From Candidatus Zipacnadia bacterium (GTDB taxonomy: Bacteria > Armatimonadota > Zipacnadia > Zipacnadales > UBA5352), in NCBI GenBank assembly GCA_029821735.1, contig JALGSU010000011.1, forward strand, positions 62,001-126,000: 64,000 nucleotides of DNA. Direction: 5' to 3'. A program made the position numbers and the translations under genes. Shown here one piece after another: positions 7,128-15,995 of this stretch; the first letter of the stretch is position 1, and each line of letters begins with the position of its first letter. The notes under the pieces were generated by a model. The model was not told the DNA's origin. It was given only the letters and a program-made list of their open reading frames with translations, and searched no databases.

Positions 7128-9788
7128 TCAGTCCTCCACAAACACCTGATAGAGTTGGCAGTGTCCGGTTTCGTCGGAGTCGTATATCAGCGACTTGCCG
7201 TCCGGTGACCAGTACGGGTGCGGATGAGTGCCGGTCTCGTGCGAGCGACCGTGCACCGTGGGCGCGTTGCAGAGCTTTTCGACCTCGCCAGTCGCCACGT
7301 CGATGAGCACCAGACTGTCGCTATACTCGCCACCGTAACAGTCGGTGGCGATCGTGCTGCCGTCGGGACTGAAGGACGGGTGGCCCTGCGCGAGATCGGT
7401 GATCTTGCGCTGGCCAGTGCCGTCCCAGTTGACGATATACAGCCCATCCGCGCAGTTGCCGATGACCTGCTGACTGTTGGGGTGCCAGATGTGGTGATGA
7501 ACGAAGGTCATGACGAAGTGCAAGTCAGACCCGTCTGCGTTGACGATGTAGATCTCCTTGATGTTCTGGCGATCGCGCGCGTCGTAGCCGAGCAGCACGA
7601 CCATCGCACGCTTGCCGTCGGGCGACCACTTGCAGTTGGTCAGGCCAATCTTGGGCGACTGGTCATGTCGATCGCGCGAGGGCGAGAGCGCCATGATCTC
7701 CTCGGTCAGCGCCAGCAGCTTCAAGTCGCTGCCGTCGGGCGCCGCGGAGTAAAGTCCGCGCTCGCGCTCGCCGTCGGCCTTGTTCTCCATGAGGAGCAGC
7801 CGACCGGTTTCCCACGATATCTGCCGAGGCGCGAGGCGGATCAGTTCGGTGCGACCGGTGTCGAGCCACACGCGCGCGGTGCCAGAGCTTCGCGTCCCAT
7901 CATCGTTGGGCAGGTGCGTGCGATAGTAGATGCTCTGGCCATCCGGCGCCCAGATCGGGAAGTTGCCGGTGTGCATGCCGAAGGTCGTCGACTCGCCGAC
8001 TTTGCGCATGTTGGTGCCATCGGCGTCCATGACCCAGACGGCGGAGGCCTTCTGGCCGGGCTCCGCTGAGCAGAAGACGATCTGCGACCCGTCGGGACTC
8101 CACGGCGAAATGTCGTAATACGCGTGCTTGTCGTGATACGGCGAGCGCGTCAGCCGCACGATGCGCCGACCGGTCTCGGGGTCACGGTATTCGAGCTTCT
8201 CGGTGGCACCATCGACCCGGTGGGCCAGCAACTCGTAACCCTCGGCGGCCAGCAATTCCATCGCGCCGCCCGCGGCAAGTGTTCCGAGGTGCAGGCGACT
8301 GAAGGTCTCGGCGTCTGCAGGAATGGTGACTGTCAGGCTCTCGGCCAGCCGGATGACGATCGGACCGTCTTCGCGCGTGATCATTACCGGCAGCGCGTCC
8401 CCGTCGCCGAGCAGCTCGGCGGGCAGATCGTAGCTGCTGAGTACCTCGCGCGCGTCGCCCTGACGGCGCACGAGTTCGGCGGTCGCTCCGCGCACCTCGA
8501 TCGCAAGCGCCGGACCGACCGCGCCTGTCTCCCCCACCAACGCCACGCCGAGACCTGAGCCTGCGAAGGGGCGAGCGGAGAGGCCCATCTCGAACTGCTC
8601 CGGCAATTCCGGGCCGAGCGGCCGGTAACTCTTGAGCCAGCCATCGCCATCGCCAGCCCATGGCAGGGGCTCGATCCACTCATCACCGCGCACGATGTAG
8701 TCGCCCGCGTCGAGCCCGTCGATGTCGGTGCGCGCGATCTCGACCCAGTCGATCCACAGCGGGTGCTCGTCGCCGCCCGCCTGGATCTGGGCCACCGCGT
8801 CGGGCATGTCCGCCTCGGGCGTGAAGGTCCACTCAAGGGTCTGCCACTGGTCGGTGATCTCGAAGGTCTGGGTTTGCAGGGACGCGCCGCTGCCGAGGGG
8901 CATGATGCGGACGCCCATGGTGCGGGGCGCATCGCTGCGGGCTCGCACCGAGAAGCGATATTCCTGCCCGGCCCGGATTGCGATGGTCTCGTAGCGCAGA
9001 TGAATGTTGGTGGGATAGGAGAGGTCATCCGCAGCACTGAGCGCGGTCGGCGTCACGGTGATCGCTGAGAGGTCCTCAGTGTCGTGATCATCCGGCAGTA
9101 CAGTGGCCTCTGCGCCCCGGTTGAGCACCATGCGCCAGCCGCCAAGGCCAGACTGGAACTCAGTGCGCAGGCGGACGGTGCCGCTCGACGGGGCCACGGC
9201 CTGTTCGCCCACCAGCAGATAGTCGGCCCGCCCGAGCTCCGTGGCGGAGGCTTCACGGACCACTACGCCATCAACCCAGATATCTCCCGGCGAATCGCCC
9301 AGAATCACCTGCGGCGCGGCATCGTCCCAGTCCTCGTCGACGCGGAACGCGATCTGCAGCCGCTGCCACTGCTTGCCCACGGAGAGGATGCCCTCACCGG
9401 CTTTACGCTCGATCGACATGCGCCGAACGCGCAACTGCACGGTGGTCGGCTGAGCGGCTTTCACCCACGCGGACATGACGTAGTCAGTGTCTGCCTGCAG
9501 AGTAAGCGTCTCGTAGCGCAGGTGTATATTGGTGCTGCCGGCTCGGTCATCGGGTGCGCAGGCGCGGATCGGGGTGACACGCAGACTCGCGCCGCCGAGC
9601 GCCGCCGTGGTGGTATCCACCACGGCCTCGGCCAGCGCGCCACGGTTGAGGATCAGTTGCCAGCCATCGAGGTCGCTCTCGAAACTGGTGCGCAGAAGCG
9701 CGGGCTCAAGTACGCCCTGCGGCTGAGCGCCCGCAACCGCGCAGCTAACGAGGAAAGTGGCCATCGCCATCATCATTGTCCGCATCAC
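7128..9788 (-). CDS. Large secreted protein: tandem CBM-like domains plus TolB/PD40-type beta-propeller
   Basis: 886 residues with a signal peptide (ATFLVSCAVAGAQ). Two similar domains follow in tandem, at about 30-190 (FESDLDGWQLILNRGA) and about 205-350 (FQSGLGGWRMVLNRGA). Both have NIHLRYET and weakly conserved strands of the carbohydrate-binding CBM4/9 type, so they look like an internal duplication. A laminin-G-like stretch (about 390-540) precedes a propeller with repeated WSPDG or FSPDG blades (SPWSPDGSQIVF, IWAPDGQSIYY, CKWSPDGKRAMVV, PSFSPDGSTIAT, PYWSPDGKSLIY). The propeller resembles TolB and oligogalacturonate-lyase-like PD40 proteins. A role in binding or processing extracellular polysaccharide is inference. 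Translation may start at GTG 9788 or at the adjacent ATG 9785. Confidence 0.75.
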   Translation of the reverse strand: MMRTMMMAMATFLVSCAVAGAQPQGVLEPALLRTSFESDLDGWQLILNRGALAEAVVDTTTAALGGASLRVTPIRACAPDDRAGSTNIHLRYETLTLQADTDYVMSAWVKAAQPTTVQLRVRRMSIERKAGEGILSVGKQWQRLQIAFRVDEDWDDAAPQVILGDSPGDIWVDGVVVREASATELGRADYLLVGEQAVAPSSGTVRLRTEFQSGLGGWRMVLNRGAEATVLPDDHDTEDLSAITVTPTALSAADDLSYPTNIHLRYETIAIRAGQEYRFSVRARSDAPRTMGVRIMPLGSGASLQTQTFEITDQWQTLEWTFTPEADMPDAVAQIQAGGDEHPLWIDWVEIARTDIDGLDAGDYIVRGDEWIEPLPWAGDGDGWLKSYRPLGPELPEQFEMGLSARPFAGSGLGVALVGETGAVGPALAIEVRGATAELVRRQGDAREVLSSYDLPAELLGDGDALPVMITREDGPIVIRLAESLTVTIPADAETFSRLHLGTLAAGGAMELLAAEGYELLAHRVDGATEKLEYRDPETGRRIVRLTRSPYHDKHAYYDISPWSPDGSQIVFCSAEPGQKASAVWVMDADGTNMRKVGESTTFGMHTGNFPIWAPDGQSIYYRTHLPNDDGTRSSGTARVWLDTGRTELIRLAPRQISWETGRLLLMENKADGERERGLYSAAPDGSDLKLLALTEEIMALSPSRDRHDQSPKIGLTNCKWSPDGKRAMVVLLGYDARDRQNIKEIYIVNADGSDLHFVMTFVHHHIWHPNSQQVIGNCADGLYIVNWDGTGQRKITDLAQGHPSFSPDGSTIATDCYGGEYSDSLVLIDVATGEVEKLCNAPTVHGRSHETGTHPHPYWSPDGKSLIYDSDETGHCQLYQVFVED

Positions 9789-10152
9789 GGTGGAAGATCA
9801 TCCTCTCCGCTGTTACAGCTTCGTTACGTCACGTATGATGCTGCACGACCGCTTTTGCAGGCCCTGTAAAGCTTCATCGCTCGATCTGGGTTTCCCTCTA
9901 TGTAACAGTTGCAGGGCTGGGGGGAGGAGCGCTCAAGCTGCCGGCCGGGCGACCCGATGTTGTCAGTGACGGCCCGGCAGACAGGCCACAACATACAGGC
10001 CACTCGGCTGACATGCGATTTCCCTACGCATCCAGGTCGCCCTTGGGGTCTGTCGGGCCATAAAGCGCCGACCAGGGCGTCCGGACTCAGAAGCGGGTGT
10101 AACGCCACGGTGAGTATCTCACCAACAGAGAAGCTCCCGCTGAAAGAGAAGA
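9789..10152. other. Non-coding gap upstream of the propeller gene
   Basis: About 360 bases with no convincing gene on either strand. It should hold the promoter and leader of the minus-strand propeller gene. I see an imperfect inverted repeat (ATGTTGT at 9957-9963 and ACAACAT at 9988-9994) but no riboswitch consensus that I recognise and no clear promoter pair. Confidence 0.5.
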
Positions 10153-10181
10153 GGGGCACGAGACTTCCCGGCTCGTGCCCC
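10153..10181 (-). terminator. Terminator downstream of the FecR gene
   Basis: Perfect 10-base-pair stem GGGGCACGAG / CTCGTGCCCC (10153-10162 with 10172-10181) with a 9-base loop. On the minus strand the stem is followed by a pyrimidine run (TCTTCTCTTT). It lies about 30 bases past the FecR stop codon. Confidence 0.7.
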
Positions 10182-10210
10182 TTCACACCATCTACAGCAC
10201 GCCGCGGGCT

Positions 10211-11386
10211 TCAGGGCATGTCTTCCTCCGGCGCCGGCTCCACGCCGTAGGGGGTGAGCATGTAGGGAGAGCGCGCCTTGTCACGCGCTCGCGCATAGAT
10301 CACGAAGCCGCGCGAGGTCTTCTCATACTTCTCGATGCAGCGCCCGTCGAGACTGCCGAGAACCCTCAGCGCGTCCTCGGGCGGGAAACCCAGTTCCTTG
10401 ATCGTGTAGGGGTCCACGAAGTCCGGGTAGGTCGTGTAGCCCGTCACCTGTGCGTGCATGTAGCGCAGGGCTTCCATAGCCGCCGCCCGACGAGCGTAGT
10501 CAGCGGCACCCACGGCCCAGCCAGCCTTCCCGATACCGAGAATCGACAGCGGCGCGTCCAGAACACACGTTACCTTCAACTCGAAGGTCTTCAGCCAAGA
10601 ATCAGGCTTGATCTCCTCGTTCAGGGGAGCCTGGGTAAAGGTGTTTCTGGTGCCCGGGTCCATGGTCCGCAGTCGCTCAGGTGGACGCCCGTACGCAACC
10701 GTAGTCGTCCCGCCTCGGGCGACCGCCGCCGACCTGCCCTGGAAACCGTCGACATTCACCAGCCCCTCTGCGCAGGCGACCTGGGTGTTCTGATTGCCGG
10801 GGTCATACATCACGTAGAAGCGCGTGCCACGGACCGCTGCGACTGACGAGGGCGTGTGCACCTTACATCGCGACTCTTTGCCGAACTTGGGCGATACGCG
10901 AGCCCACATCTGCCCGGCCAGCAGGGAGAAGGCACGACCTCGCCACTGCCCACCACGGTTGTATTCGAGCAGATGCACCTGGAAGTGCGAATTTGGGGCG
11001 AGGGTCACCGCGCTGCCGTCCGGGAAGGACAGGGCTACCCACGAGTTCGCACCGGTGGTCACCTCGCCGCCGTCCTCAAGCTTCAGGCCCTCTTCGGCGG
11101 CCACGGCAGAGCCGCCCTTGGCAAGCCGCGCGCGGGCAGAGCCCTGCACCTGTGTCACGGTCGCGTAGAACTCCATGTTCTCGCGCCGCACGGCATCCGC
11201 TATGAGGACGACGAAGACCACACCGAGTGCCACGAGTATGCGCGGGTCGGCGTACTTGCGCCAGAGACTTGCCCGGCGCTTGCGGACCGTGCGCTTTCCC
11301 TGCTGACCCTTGACTGCAGCGAAGGCTTCCTGCAGGATCTCTTCTTCGGTTTGCTTCTTCTTCTTTTTGGGCTTCCAGAAGAGCAT
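10211..11386 (-). CDS. FecR-domain membrane protein
   Basis: 391 residues from the ATG at 11386. That start has GGTGAGG just upstream and avoids a 15-residue non-conserved extension. The N-terminus is very lysine-rich (FWKPKKKKKQTEEE), followed by one membrane segment (about 55-75, ILVALGVVFVVLIADAV). The FecR domain (about 85-240) has GSARARLAKGGSAVAAEEG, GEVTTGANSWVALSFPDGS and TPSSVAAVRGTRFYV, the usual conserved strands. A C-terminal region of about 150 residues, including a possible second domain with RYMHAQVTGY, is unrecognised. In this gene family FecR domains outside sigma-factor systems often bind surface ligands. It lies directly downstream of a CHASE2-cyclase gene, a common pairing, but has its own promoter. 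Confidence 0.8.
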   Translation of the reverse strand: MLFWKPKKKKKQTEEEILQEAFAAVKGQQGKRTVRKRRASLWRKYADPRILVALGVVFVVLIADAVRRENMEFYATVTQVQGSARARLAKGGSAVAAEEGLKLEDGGEVTTGANSWVALSFPDGSAVTLAPNSHFQVHLLEYNRGGQWRGRAFSLLAGQMWARVSPKFGKESRCKVHTPSSVAAVRGTRFYVMYDPGNQNTQVACAEGLVNVDGFQGRSAAVARGGTTTVAYGRPPERLRTMDPGTRNTFTQAPLNEEIKPDSWLKTFELKVTCVLDAPLSILGIGKAGWAVGAADYARRAAAMEALRYMHAQVTGYTTYPDFVDPYTIKELGFPPEDALRVLGSLDGRCIEKYEKTSRGFVIYARARDKARSPYMLTPYGVEPAPEEDMP

Positions 11387-11436
11387 GGTAACCTCACCTT
11401 CCCACGTCCGCCCGACCCACCAAAGTCCCACCTCGC

Positions 11437-11464
11437 ATTATACTCTGCAATGAGGCGAAATCAA
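11437..11464 (-). promoter_or_regulatory. Sigma70-type promoter for the FecR gene
   Basis: On the minus strand: TTGATT (11464-11459), a 16-base spacer, and TATAAT (11442-11437). Transcription would begin near 11430, giving a leader of about 45 bases before the ATG at 11386. It sits in the gap after the CHASE2-cyclase stop, so the FecR gene can be transcribed on its own. Confidence 0.7.
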
Positions 11465-11472
11465 CCAATAAC

Positions 11473-13437
11473 TTAAGAATTATTCCTCATTTCCCCCTCG
11501 TCCTGTCGCACGTCTGCGTACTCATCCGGGCGCGCAAATACTCTTACGCCCTGCGCCCGTCCCCGGACTTCCGCCTCGCCGATGTCCTCTAACGCCACAA
11601 TGCCAGGCGACAGCTTGCCGTGCGCGGTCTCGCTGACGAGGAGTTGCACACCGTAGACCTTCGTCATTCCCTCGATGCGCGCGGCGGTGTTGACGGTATC
11701 GCCGATGGCCGTGTACTGCATGCGCTCCTCGCTGCCCACATTGCCTATGATCGCCTCGCCCGTGTGGATGGCCACCCCTATCCTGAAGGGCGTCCGGTTC
11801 TCCATGGTCTCCCACGCGCGGTTCAGGATCTCCAGCCGATCGAGCATCTCCAGCGCGGCCCGTGCCGCCAGGTCCGCATGGTCGGGCTGGTTGCCGAAAG
11901 CGTTCCAGATGGCCATGATGCCATCGCCCATGAACTTGTCCAGATAACCGTCGTATTCGAAGACCGCCTCGCTCATCTGCCCGAGGTATTCGTTCAGTTG
12001 CGCGACCCACACCTCCGGAGCAATGTTCTCCGACAGCGCGGTCGAGCCACGCACATCCGAGAACAGGAATGTGACTTCGCGGCGCACTCCCTGCGCCACG
12101 AGTTCGGGGTCATTCGCCAGCTCGTGGAGCACGTCCGGGGACACGTACGCGGAGAACTGGCTCTGCACTATGCGCTTGTCGCCGCCGAGACGCTCTGGGA
12201 TTGCCACGGCCAGTGGGATGGCTCCACAGAGCAGCAGCGCCCCGTAGGGCGTGATGGTGTACATGTAGTGGAAGGCCACGAAGAACGCCGGGACCGCCAC
12301 GACGGCCACTACGAGCACCGCGATGACCGGCCCGGTCACCTCCCCGTAGCTCCACGAGAGCCAGCCGATCGCCAGCCCGAGCAGGAGCGCCACCGCGCCC
12401 CAGCCGTAGCTGAACGAGGCGTTGGTGCGCGCCCCGGTCCGCAGCAGTGTGTCGACAATGTTCGCGTTCGTCTCGACGCCGAGGAAGTGCCGGCCACTGG
12501 AACGGTACGGCGACGGGCGGATATCGTACAGACCAGGGGCGGTCGCACCCACAATCACGATCTTGTCACGGAATACGCTGGCGTCAATCTGCCCGTCCAG
12601 CACCTGCCAGAAGGGCACCCGGGTGATTGTGCCCGTCGGGCCCGTGTAGGTGATGAGCATAGCGCCCTGGTCGTCCAGCGGGCAGGTCGCCTCATCGATC
12701 TGTATACGGCGGTCGGGCAGGCCAGAGACGATGCTCGCCGGGTCAGCTCCCGTCGCCGCGCGCGAGATCGCGGTGGAGAAATGCGGGTAGAGCTTGCCAT
12801 CATACCCGCCGCGCACCGGGTCCACGCGCCGATACACCCCGTCCGCGTCTGGCACGATGTCCACGTACCCAATGCCCGCCGCGCCTGATGCGAACTCGGC
12901 GATGGGCACCAGGAAATTCGCCGACTGGATCGCAGTCAACCCCAGACGGCCTGCCGGCGGCGGGTAAGACCAATCGAGGGACGCTTCATCGCCTGAGAGC
13001 TCGACCTTCTCCGCTTTGTACGCGGCCAGCACCACCTTACCGTGCTCGCGCACCGCTCGGGCCAGCGCGGCGTCGCTGGCAGGATCTCGCTCGTCGGGTT
13101 CGCTGAGCAGCACGTCAAGGGCCACCACGCGCGCGTCCGGTAGCTTCGCGAGCAGATCCGCGTACACCCGCCTTGGCCACGGGAAGCGTCCGAGATGCTG
13201 GGGCTGCAAACTCACATCGTCGATGGCCACGATGACGATGTCGGGCGAGGGATCCGGGGCGGTGTGTTCGTATGCGAAGTCGTGGGCGAAGTTCTCGATA
13301 AGGGCGAAGAAGAACAGGCCCGAAGTGAGTGGCACCATGCGTAGCACCACCACAACCACGGCGATGATCGCTGCCGTGTATATGCCCCGCTGCCGGATCT
13401 GATCTCTGCGGTGCGCGAAGGTCGGATCGCCGGCCAC
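11473..13437 (-). CDS. CHASE2-domain class III adenylate cyclase
   Basis: 654 residues with GTG start at 13437, which has GGGGGAG six bases upstream. Ten further residues upstream are open but would place the start directly on a TATAAT at 13468-13473. After one membrane segment comes a periplasmic CHASE2 sensor (about 60-310; DIVIVAIDDVSLQ, RRVYADLLAKL, KIVIVGATAPGLYD). Three membrane segments (about 345-425) and a C-terminal cyclase domain follow. Cyclase residues are intact: FLFSDVRGST supplies the first metal Asp, KFMGDGIMAIW the second, YTAIGDTVNTAARIEG gives the adenine-selecting Asp and the transition-state Asn and Arg. It should make cAMP in response to an envelope signal. The receptor input is unknown. 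Confidence 0.9.
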   Translation of the reverse strand: MAGDPTFAHRRDQIRQRGIYTAAIIAVVVVVLRMVPLTSGLFFFALIENFAHDFAYEHTAPDPSPDIVIVAIDDVSLQPQHLGRFPWPRRVYADLLAKLPDARVVALDVLLSEPDERDPASDAALARAVREHGKVVLAAYKAEKVELSGDEASLDWSYPPPAGRLGLTAIQSANFLVPIAEFASGAAGIGYVDIVPDADGVYRRVDPVRGGYDGKLYPHFSTAISRAATGADPASIVSGLPDRRIQIDEATCPLDDQGAMLITYTGPTGTITRVPFWQVLDGQIDASVFRDKIVIVGATAPGLYDIRPSPYRSSGRHFLGVETNANIVDTLLRTGARTNASFSYGWGAVALLLGLAIGWLSWSYGEVTGPVIAVLVVAVVAVPAFFVAFHYMYTITPYGALLLCGAIPLAVAIPERLGGDKRIVQSQFSAYVSPDVLHELANDPELVAQGVRREVTFLFSDVRGSTALSENIAPEVWVAQLNEYLGQMSEAVFEYDGYLDKFMGDGIMAIWNAFGNQPDHADLAARAALEMLDRLEILNRAWETMENRTPFRIGVAIHTGEAIIGNVGSEERMQYTAIGDTVNTAARIEGMTKVYGVQLLVSETAHGKLSPGIVALEDIGEAEVRGRAQGVRVFARPDEYADVRQDEGEMRNNS

Positions 13438-13531
13438 GCTTGGCTCCCCCTTGATCGATGTACCCACATTATACCCGCCGCGTCAGCAACCAAAAGGCGC
13501 TCGCCCCGGCTTCCGTGGCGTCCGAGGAGAA

Positions 13532-14422
13532 TCAGACGCCATTGGGCGCCAGGTAGACGATCAGTGCCGCGCACAAAGTGTAGAGCGCGACGGTCAGCAG
13601 CAATGGCTTGTCGGTCAACAGCGTCTTATCCGGATGGCCGCCCTGCCCGTGCCGATGCATCAGATACAGGTAGCGAAAGAGGCCATAGATGACGAAGGGG
13701 ATGGTGTACATCAGCCGGGTGCTGCCCAGTTCGGAGACCGTTCGCGGCGAGATTGTGTACAGGCAGTATGACATCAGCGTGGAAGCGGTCACCAGTGAAA
13801 TCATCTGATCCAGCAGCGGCACGGAGTACCGCTCCAGCGTCTTGCGGTGCGCGCCAGCTTCGTCGTGGAGCAGCGTCAACTCGCCGCGCCGCTTCGCCAG
13901 CCCCAGGAACAGCGCGAGGAGCAGCGTGCAGATCAGCAGCCACTCGGAGATGACCACGTCAATGGCTTCCGCACCAGCCACCGCACGCAGCACAAAGCCG
14001 CCGGCGATAGCGAACACGTCGAGGATCACGCGATACTTGAAGACCAACTGGTACGCAAGCTGCAGGCAGACGTATGCGACCGCCGTCGCCCCCAGCCCCA
14101 TGCTCACCCAGAAGCTGCCGGCGATCCCGACCGCCGCGAAGATCAGCGCCGCCAAGGCAGCGGTCGACGGGCTCAGTCGGCCCGACGCGATGGGTCGCGT
14201 GCACTTATCGGGGTGCCTGCGGTCCTCCTCCGCGTCGAGGATATCGTTGAGCAGGTAGACCGCACTCGACAGCAGGCAGAAGAACACGAAAGCCAGACCC
14301 GACTGGATCGCCGCGTCGGGGTCACTGAGTCGCCTCGCGAATATCAGTGCCGCGAACACCAAGAGGTTCTTGGTGTACTGCCGCGGCCGCATGCTTTCCG
14401 CCAGTGCTTCGAGACCCTTCAT
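13532..14422 (-). CDS. Decaprenyl-phosphate phosphoribosyltransferase-like UbiA family protein
   Basis: 296 residues with about nine hydrophobic segments. The first active-site motif NDILDAEEDRRHPDKCTRP (N-D-x2-D-x3-D-x2-H) and the following RPIASGRLSP closely resemble Rv3806c-type 5-phospho-alpha-D-ribose-1-diphosphate:decaprenyl-phosphate transferases rather than ubiquinone or heme UbiA enzymes. MRPRQYTKNLLVFA at the N-terminus is also typical of that group. The enzyme joins phosphoribose to a polyprenyl phosphate, the first step of the arabinofuranose donor pathway. It lies 29 bases after lysS. Partner genes (DprE1/DprE2-like) are not in the window, so use of the product is unknown. Confidence 0.85.
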   Translation of the reverse strand: MKGLEALAESMRPRQYTKNLLVFAALIFARRLSDPDAAIQSGLAFVFFCLLSSAVYLLNDILDAEEDRRHPDKCTRPIASGRLSPSTAALAALIFAAVGIAGSFWVSMGLGATAVAYVCLQLAYQLVFKYRVILDVFAIAGGFVLRAVAGAEAIDVVISEWLLICTLLLALFLGLAKRRGELTLLHDEAGAHRKTLERYSVPLLDQMISLVTASTLMSYCLYTISPRTVSELGSTRLMYTIPFVIYGLFRYLYLMHRHGQGGHPDKTLLTDKPLLLTVALYTLCAALIVYLAPNGV

Positions 14423-14451
14423 TGCGCGTCCTTCTCCCGCTCGGGTGCGTG

Positions 14452-15957
14452 CTACTCTTCGGCCTCGTCGAGATCGGTCGCAGGCGATGCGTCCGTGGTG
14501 CGCGTGCGCAGAAGCGGGAAGGCGATGAACTCCCGCAGGTTCGGCGTGTCCATCAGCAACATCGCCAGCCGCCCGACACCCATGCCCATGCCGCCGGCCG
14601 GAGGCATGCCATACTCAAGCGCGGTGAGGAAGTCCTCGTCCAGCGGATGCGCCTCATCGTCGCCGGCGTCGCGAGCGGCCACCTGGCCCTCGAAACGAGC
14701 GCGCTGGACCACCGGGTCGTTCAGCTCGCTGAAGGCGTTGCCGGTCTCCTCGCCGCCGATGAATATCTCGAAGCGATAGGTGCGCCCGGGCTTGTCCTGA
14801 TGCTGCTTGGCCAGCGGCGAGATGACCGTGGGGTGCTCGGTCACGAAGGTCGGCTGGATCAGGCTTGGCTGCACGAACTGATCGAAGCACTTCTCCAGCA
14901 GCCCGCCCCAACTGTCCTTGGCGGTGTTACCGAGCTCCAGCTTCTCGCAGGCAGCCCGCGCGGCCTCGTCGCCATCAAGTTCCATGAAGTCGACACCCGT
15001 GGCCTCCGCGACGGCGTCGGTGATCGGCAGCCGGCGCCAGGGAGCGCTGACGTCGATCTCGTTGCCACAGTACGTGAAGGTGGTGCCGCCGCAGATTTCC
15101 GCCACCAGTTCGGCCACCAGCCCCTCGGCCAGCGCCATCATGTCCTCCCAGTCCGCATACGCCTGGTACATCTCCACCATCGTGAACTCGGGATTGTGAC
15201 GGGTGTCGACGCCCTCGTTGCGGAACATCGGGCCGATCTCGAAGACCTTCTCAAAGCCGCCCACCAGCAGGCGCTTAAGGTAAAGCTCGGGGGCGATGCG
15301 CAGATACAACTGCATGTCCAGCGCGTTGTGGTGAGTAGTGAAGGGGCGCGCATTGGCGCCGCCATACATCGGCTGCAGGATGGGCGTCTGGAACTCGGTG
15401 AAGCCCCGATCCTCCATGCCCCGGCGCAGGCGCGAGACCATCCGCGAGTAGGACGCCATCTTCTCGCGAGCGTCCTCGTTGACCATGAAATCCACGTAAC
15501 GTTGCCTGTAGCGCAAGTCCGGGTCCTTGAGACCGTGGAACTTCTCGGGCAGAGGGCGCAGCGACTTGGCGAGCAACTCGCAGCGCGTCACCTCGACCGA
15601 GACTTCCTCGGTGCGAGTCTTCATCAGCGTCCCGCCAATGCCTACGATGTCGCCGATGTCCAAATCGCCGAAGGCCGCGAAGTTCTCCTCGCCCAGGTTG
15701 TTCAGGCGCACGAAGAGTTGCACGTGCCCTGACTGGTCGCGAAGGTCGGCGAAAATCGACTTGCCATGCGTGCGCATGGCCATAAGCCGGCCCGCCACGG
15801 TCACTTCCTGCCCCTCAAGCTCCTCGAAGCGCTCGGTCAGTTCGGCGGCCGTATGTGTGCGATCCCAGCTTGTCTGGACAAACGGGTCGCTTCCCTGCTC
15901 CTGCAGCGCCCTCAGTTTGCTCAGGCGCGCTTGATGCTGATCGGACTGCTCACTCAT
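14452..15957 (-). CDS. lysS: Lysyl-tRNA synthetase, class II
   Basis: 501 residues, normal length. An N-terminal OB-fold anticodon domain (VTVAGRLMAMRTHGKSIFAD, about 50-150) is followed by the class II core. Motif 1 is in the RYVDFMVNEDAREK region, motif 2 contains FRNEGVDTRHNPEFTM, and motif 3 is GMGMGVGRLAMLLMD near the C-terminus. It charges tRNA-Lys in the cytoplasm. It sits between the acyl-ACP-reductase-like gene (38 bases upstream) and the DPPR synthase. Start ATG at 15957, followed by a helical leader (SEQSDQHQARLSKLRALQEQ) typical of LysS. Confidence 0.97.
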   Translation of the reverse strand: MSEQSDQHQARLSKLRALQEQGSDPFVQTSWDRTHTAAELTERFEELEGQEVTVAGRLMAMRTHGKSIFADLRDQSGHVQLFVRLNNLGEENFAAFGDLDIGDIVGIGGTLMKTRTEEVSVEVTRCELLAKSLRPLPEKFHGLKDPDLRYRQRYVDFMVNEDAREKMASYSRMVSRLRRGMEDRGFTEFQTPILQPMYGGANARPFTTHHNALDMQLYLRIAPELYLKRLLVGGFEKVFEIGPMFRNEGVDTRHNPEFTMVEMYQAYADWEDMMALAEGLVAELVAEICGGTTFTYCGNEIDVSAPWRRLPITDAVAEATGVDFMELDGDEAARAACEKLELGNTAKDSWGGLLEKCFDQFVQPSLIQPTFVTEHPTVISPLAKQHQDKPGRTYRFEIFIGGEETGNAFSELNDPVVQRARFEGQVAARDAGDDEAHPLDEDFLTALEYGMPPAGGMGMGVGRLAMLLMDTPNLREFIAFPLLRTRTTDASPATDLDEAEE

Positions 15958-15995
15958 CGTCTACGTCCTTCCGTTATGTGCTCGGAACCGCGCTC

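Noticed and set aside
9957..9994. Inverted repeat ATGTTGT/ACAACAT as an RNA switch or operator
   Set aside because: Only seven paired bases around a 24-base loop and no known riboswitch core; too weak to call.
13468..13473. TATAAT as a strong promoter for the CHASE2 cyclase
   Set aside because: The -10 is perfect, but the best -35 at 16-18 base spacing matches poorly, so I did not list it as a separate feature.
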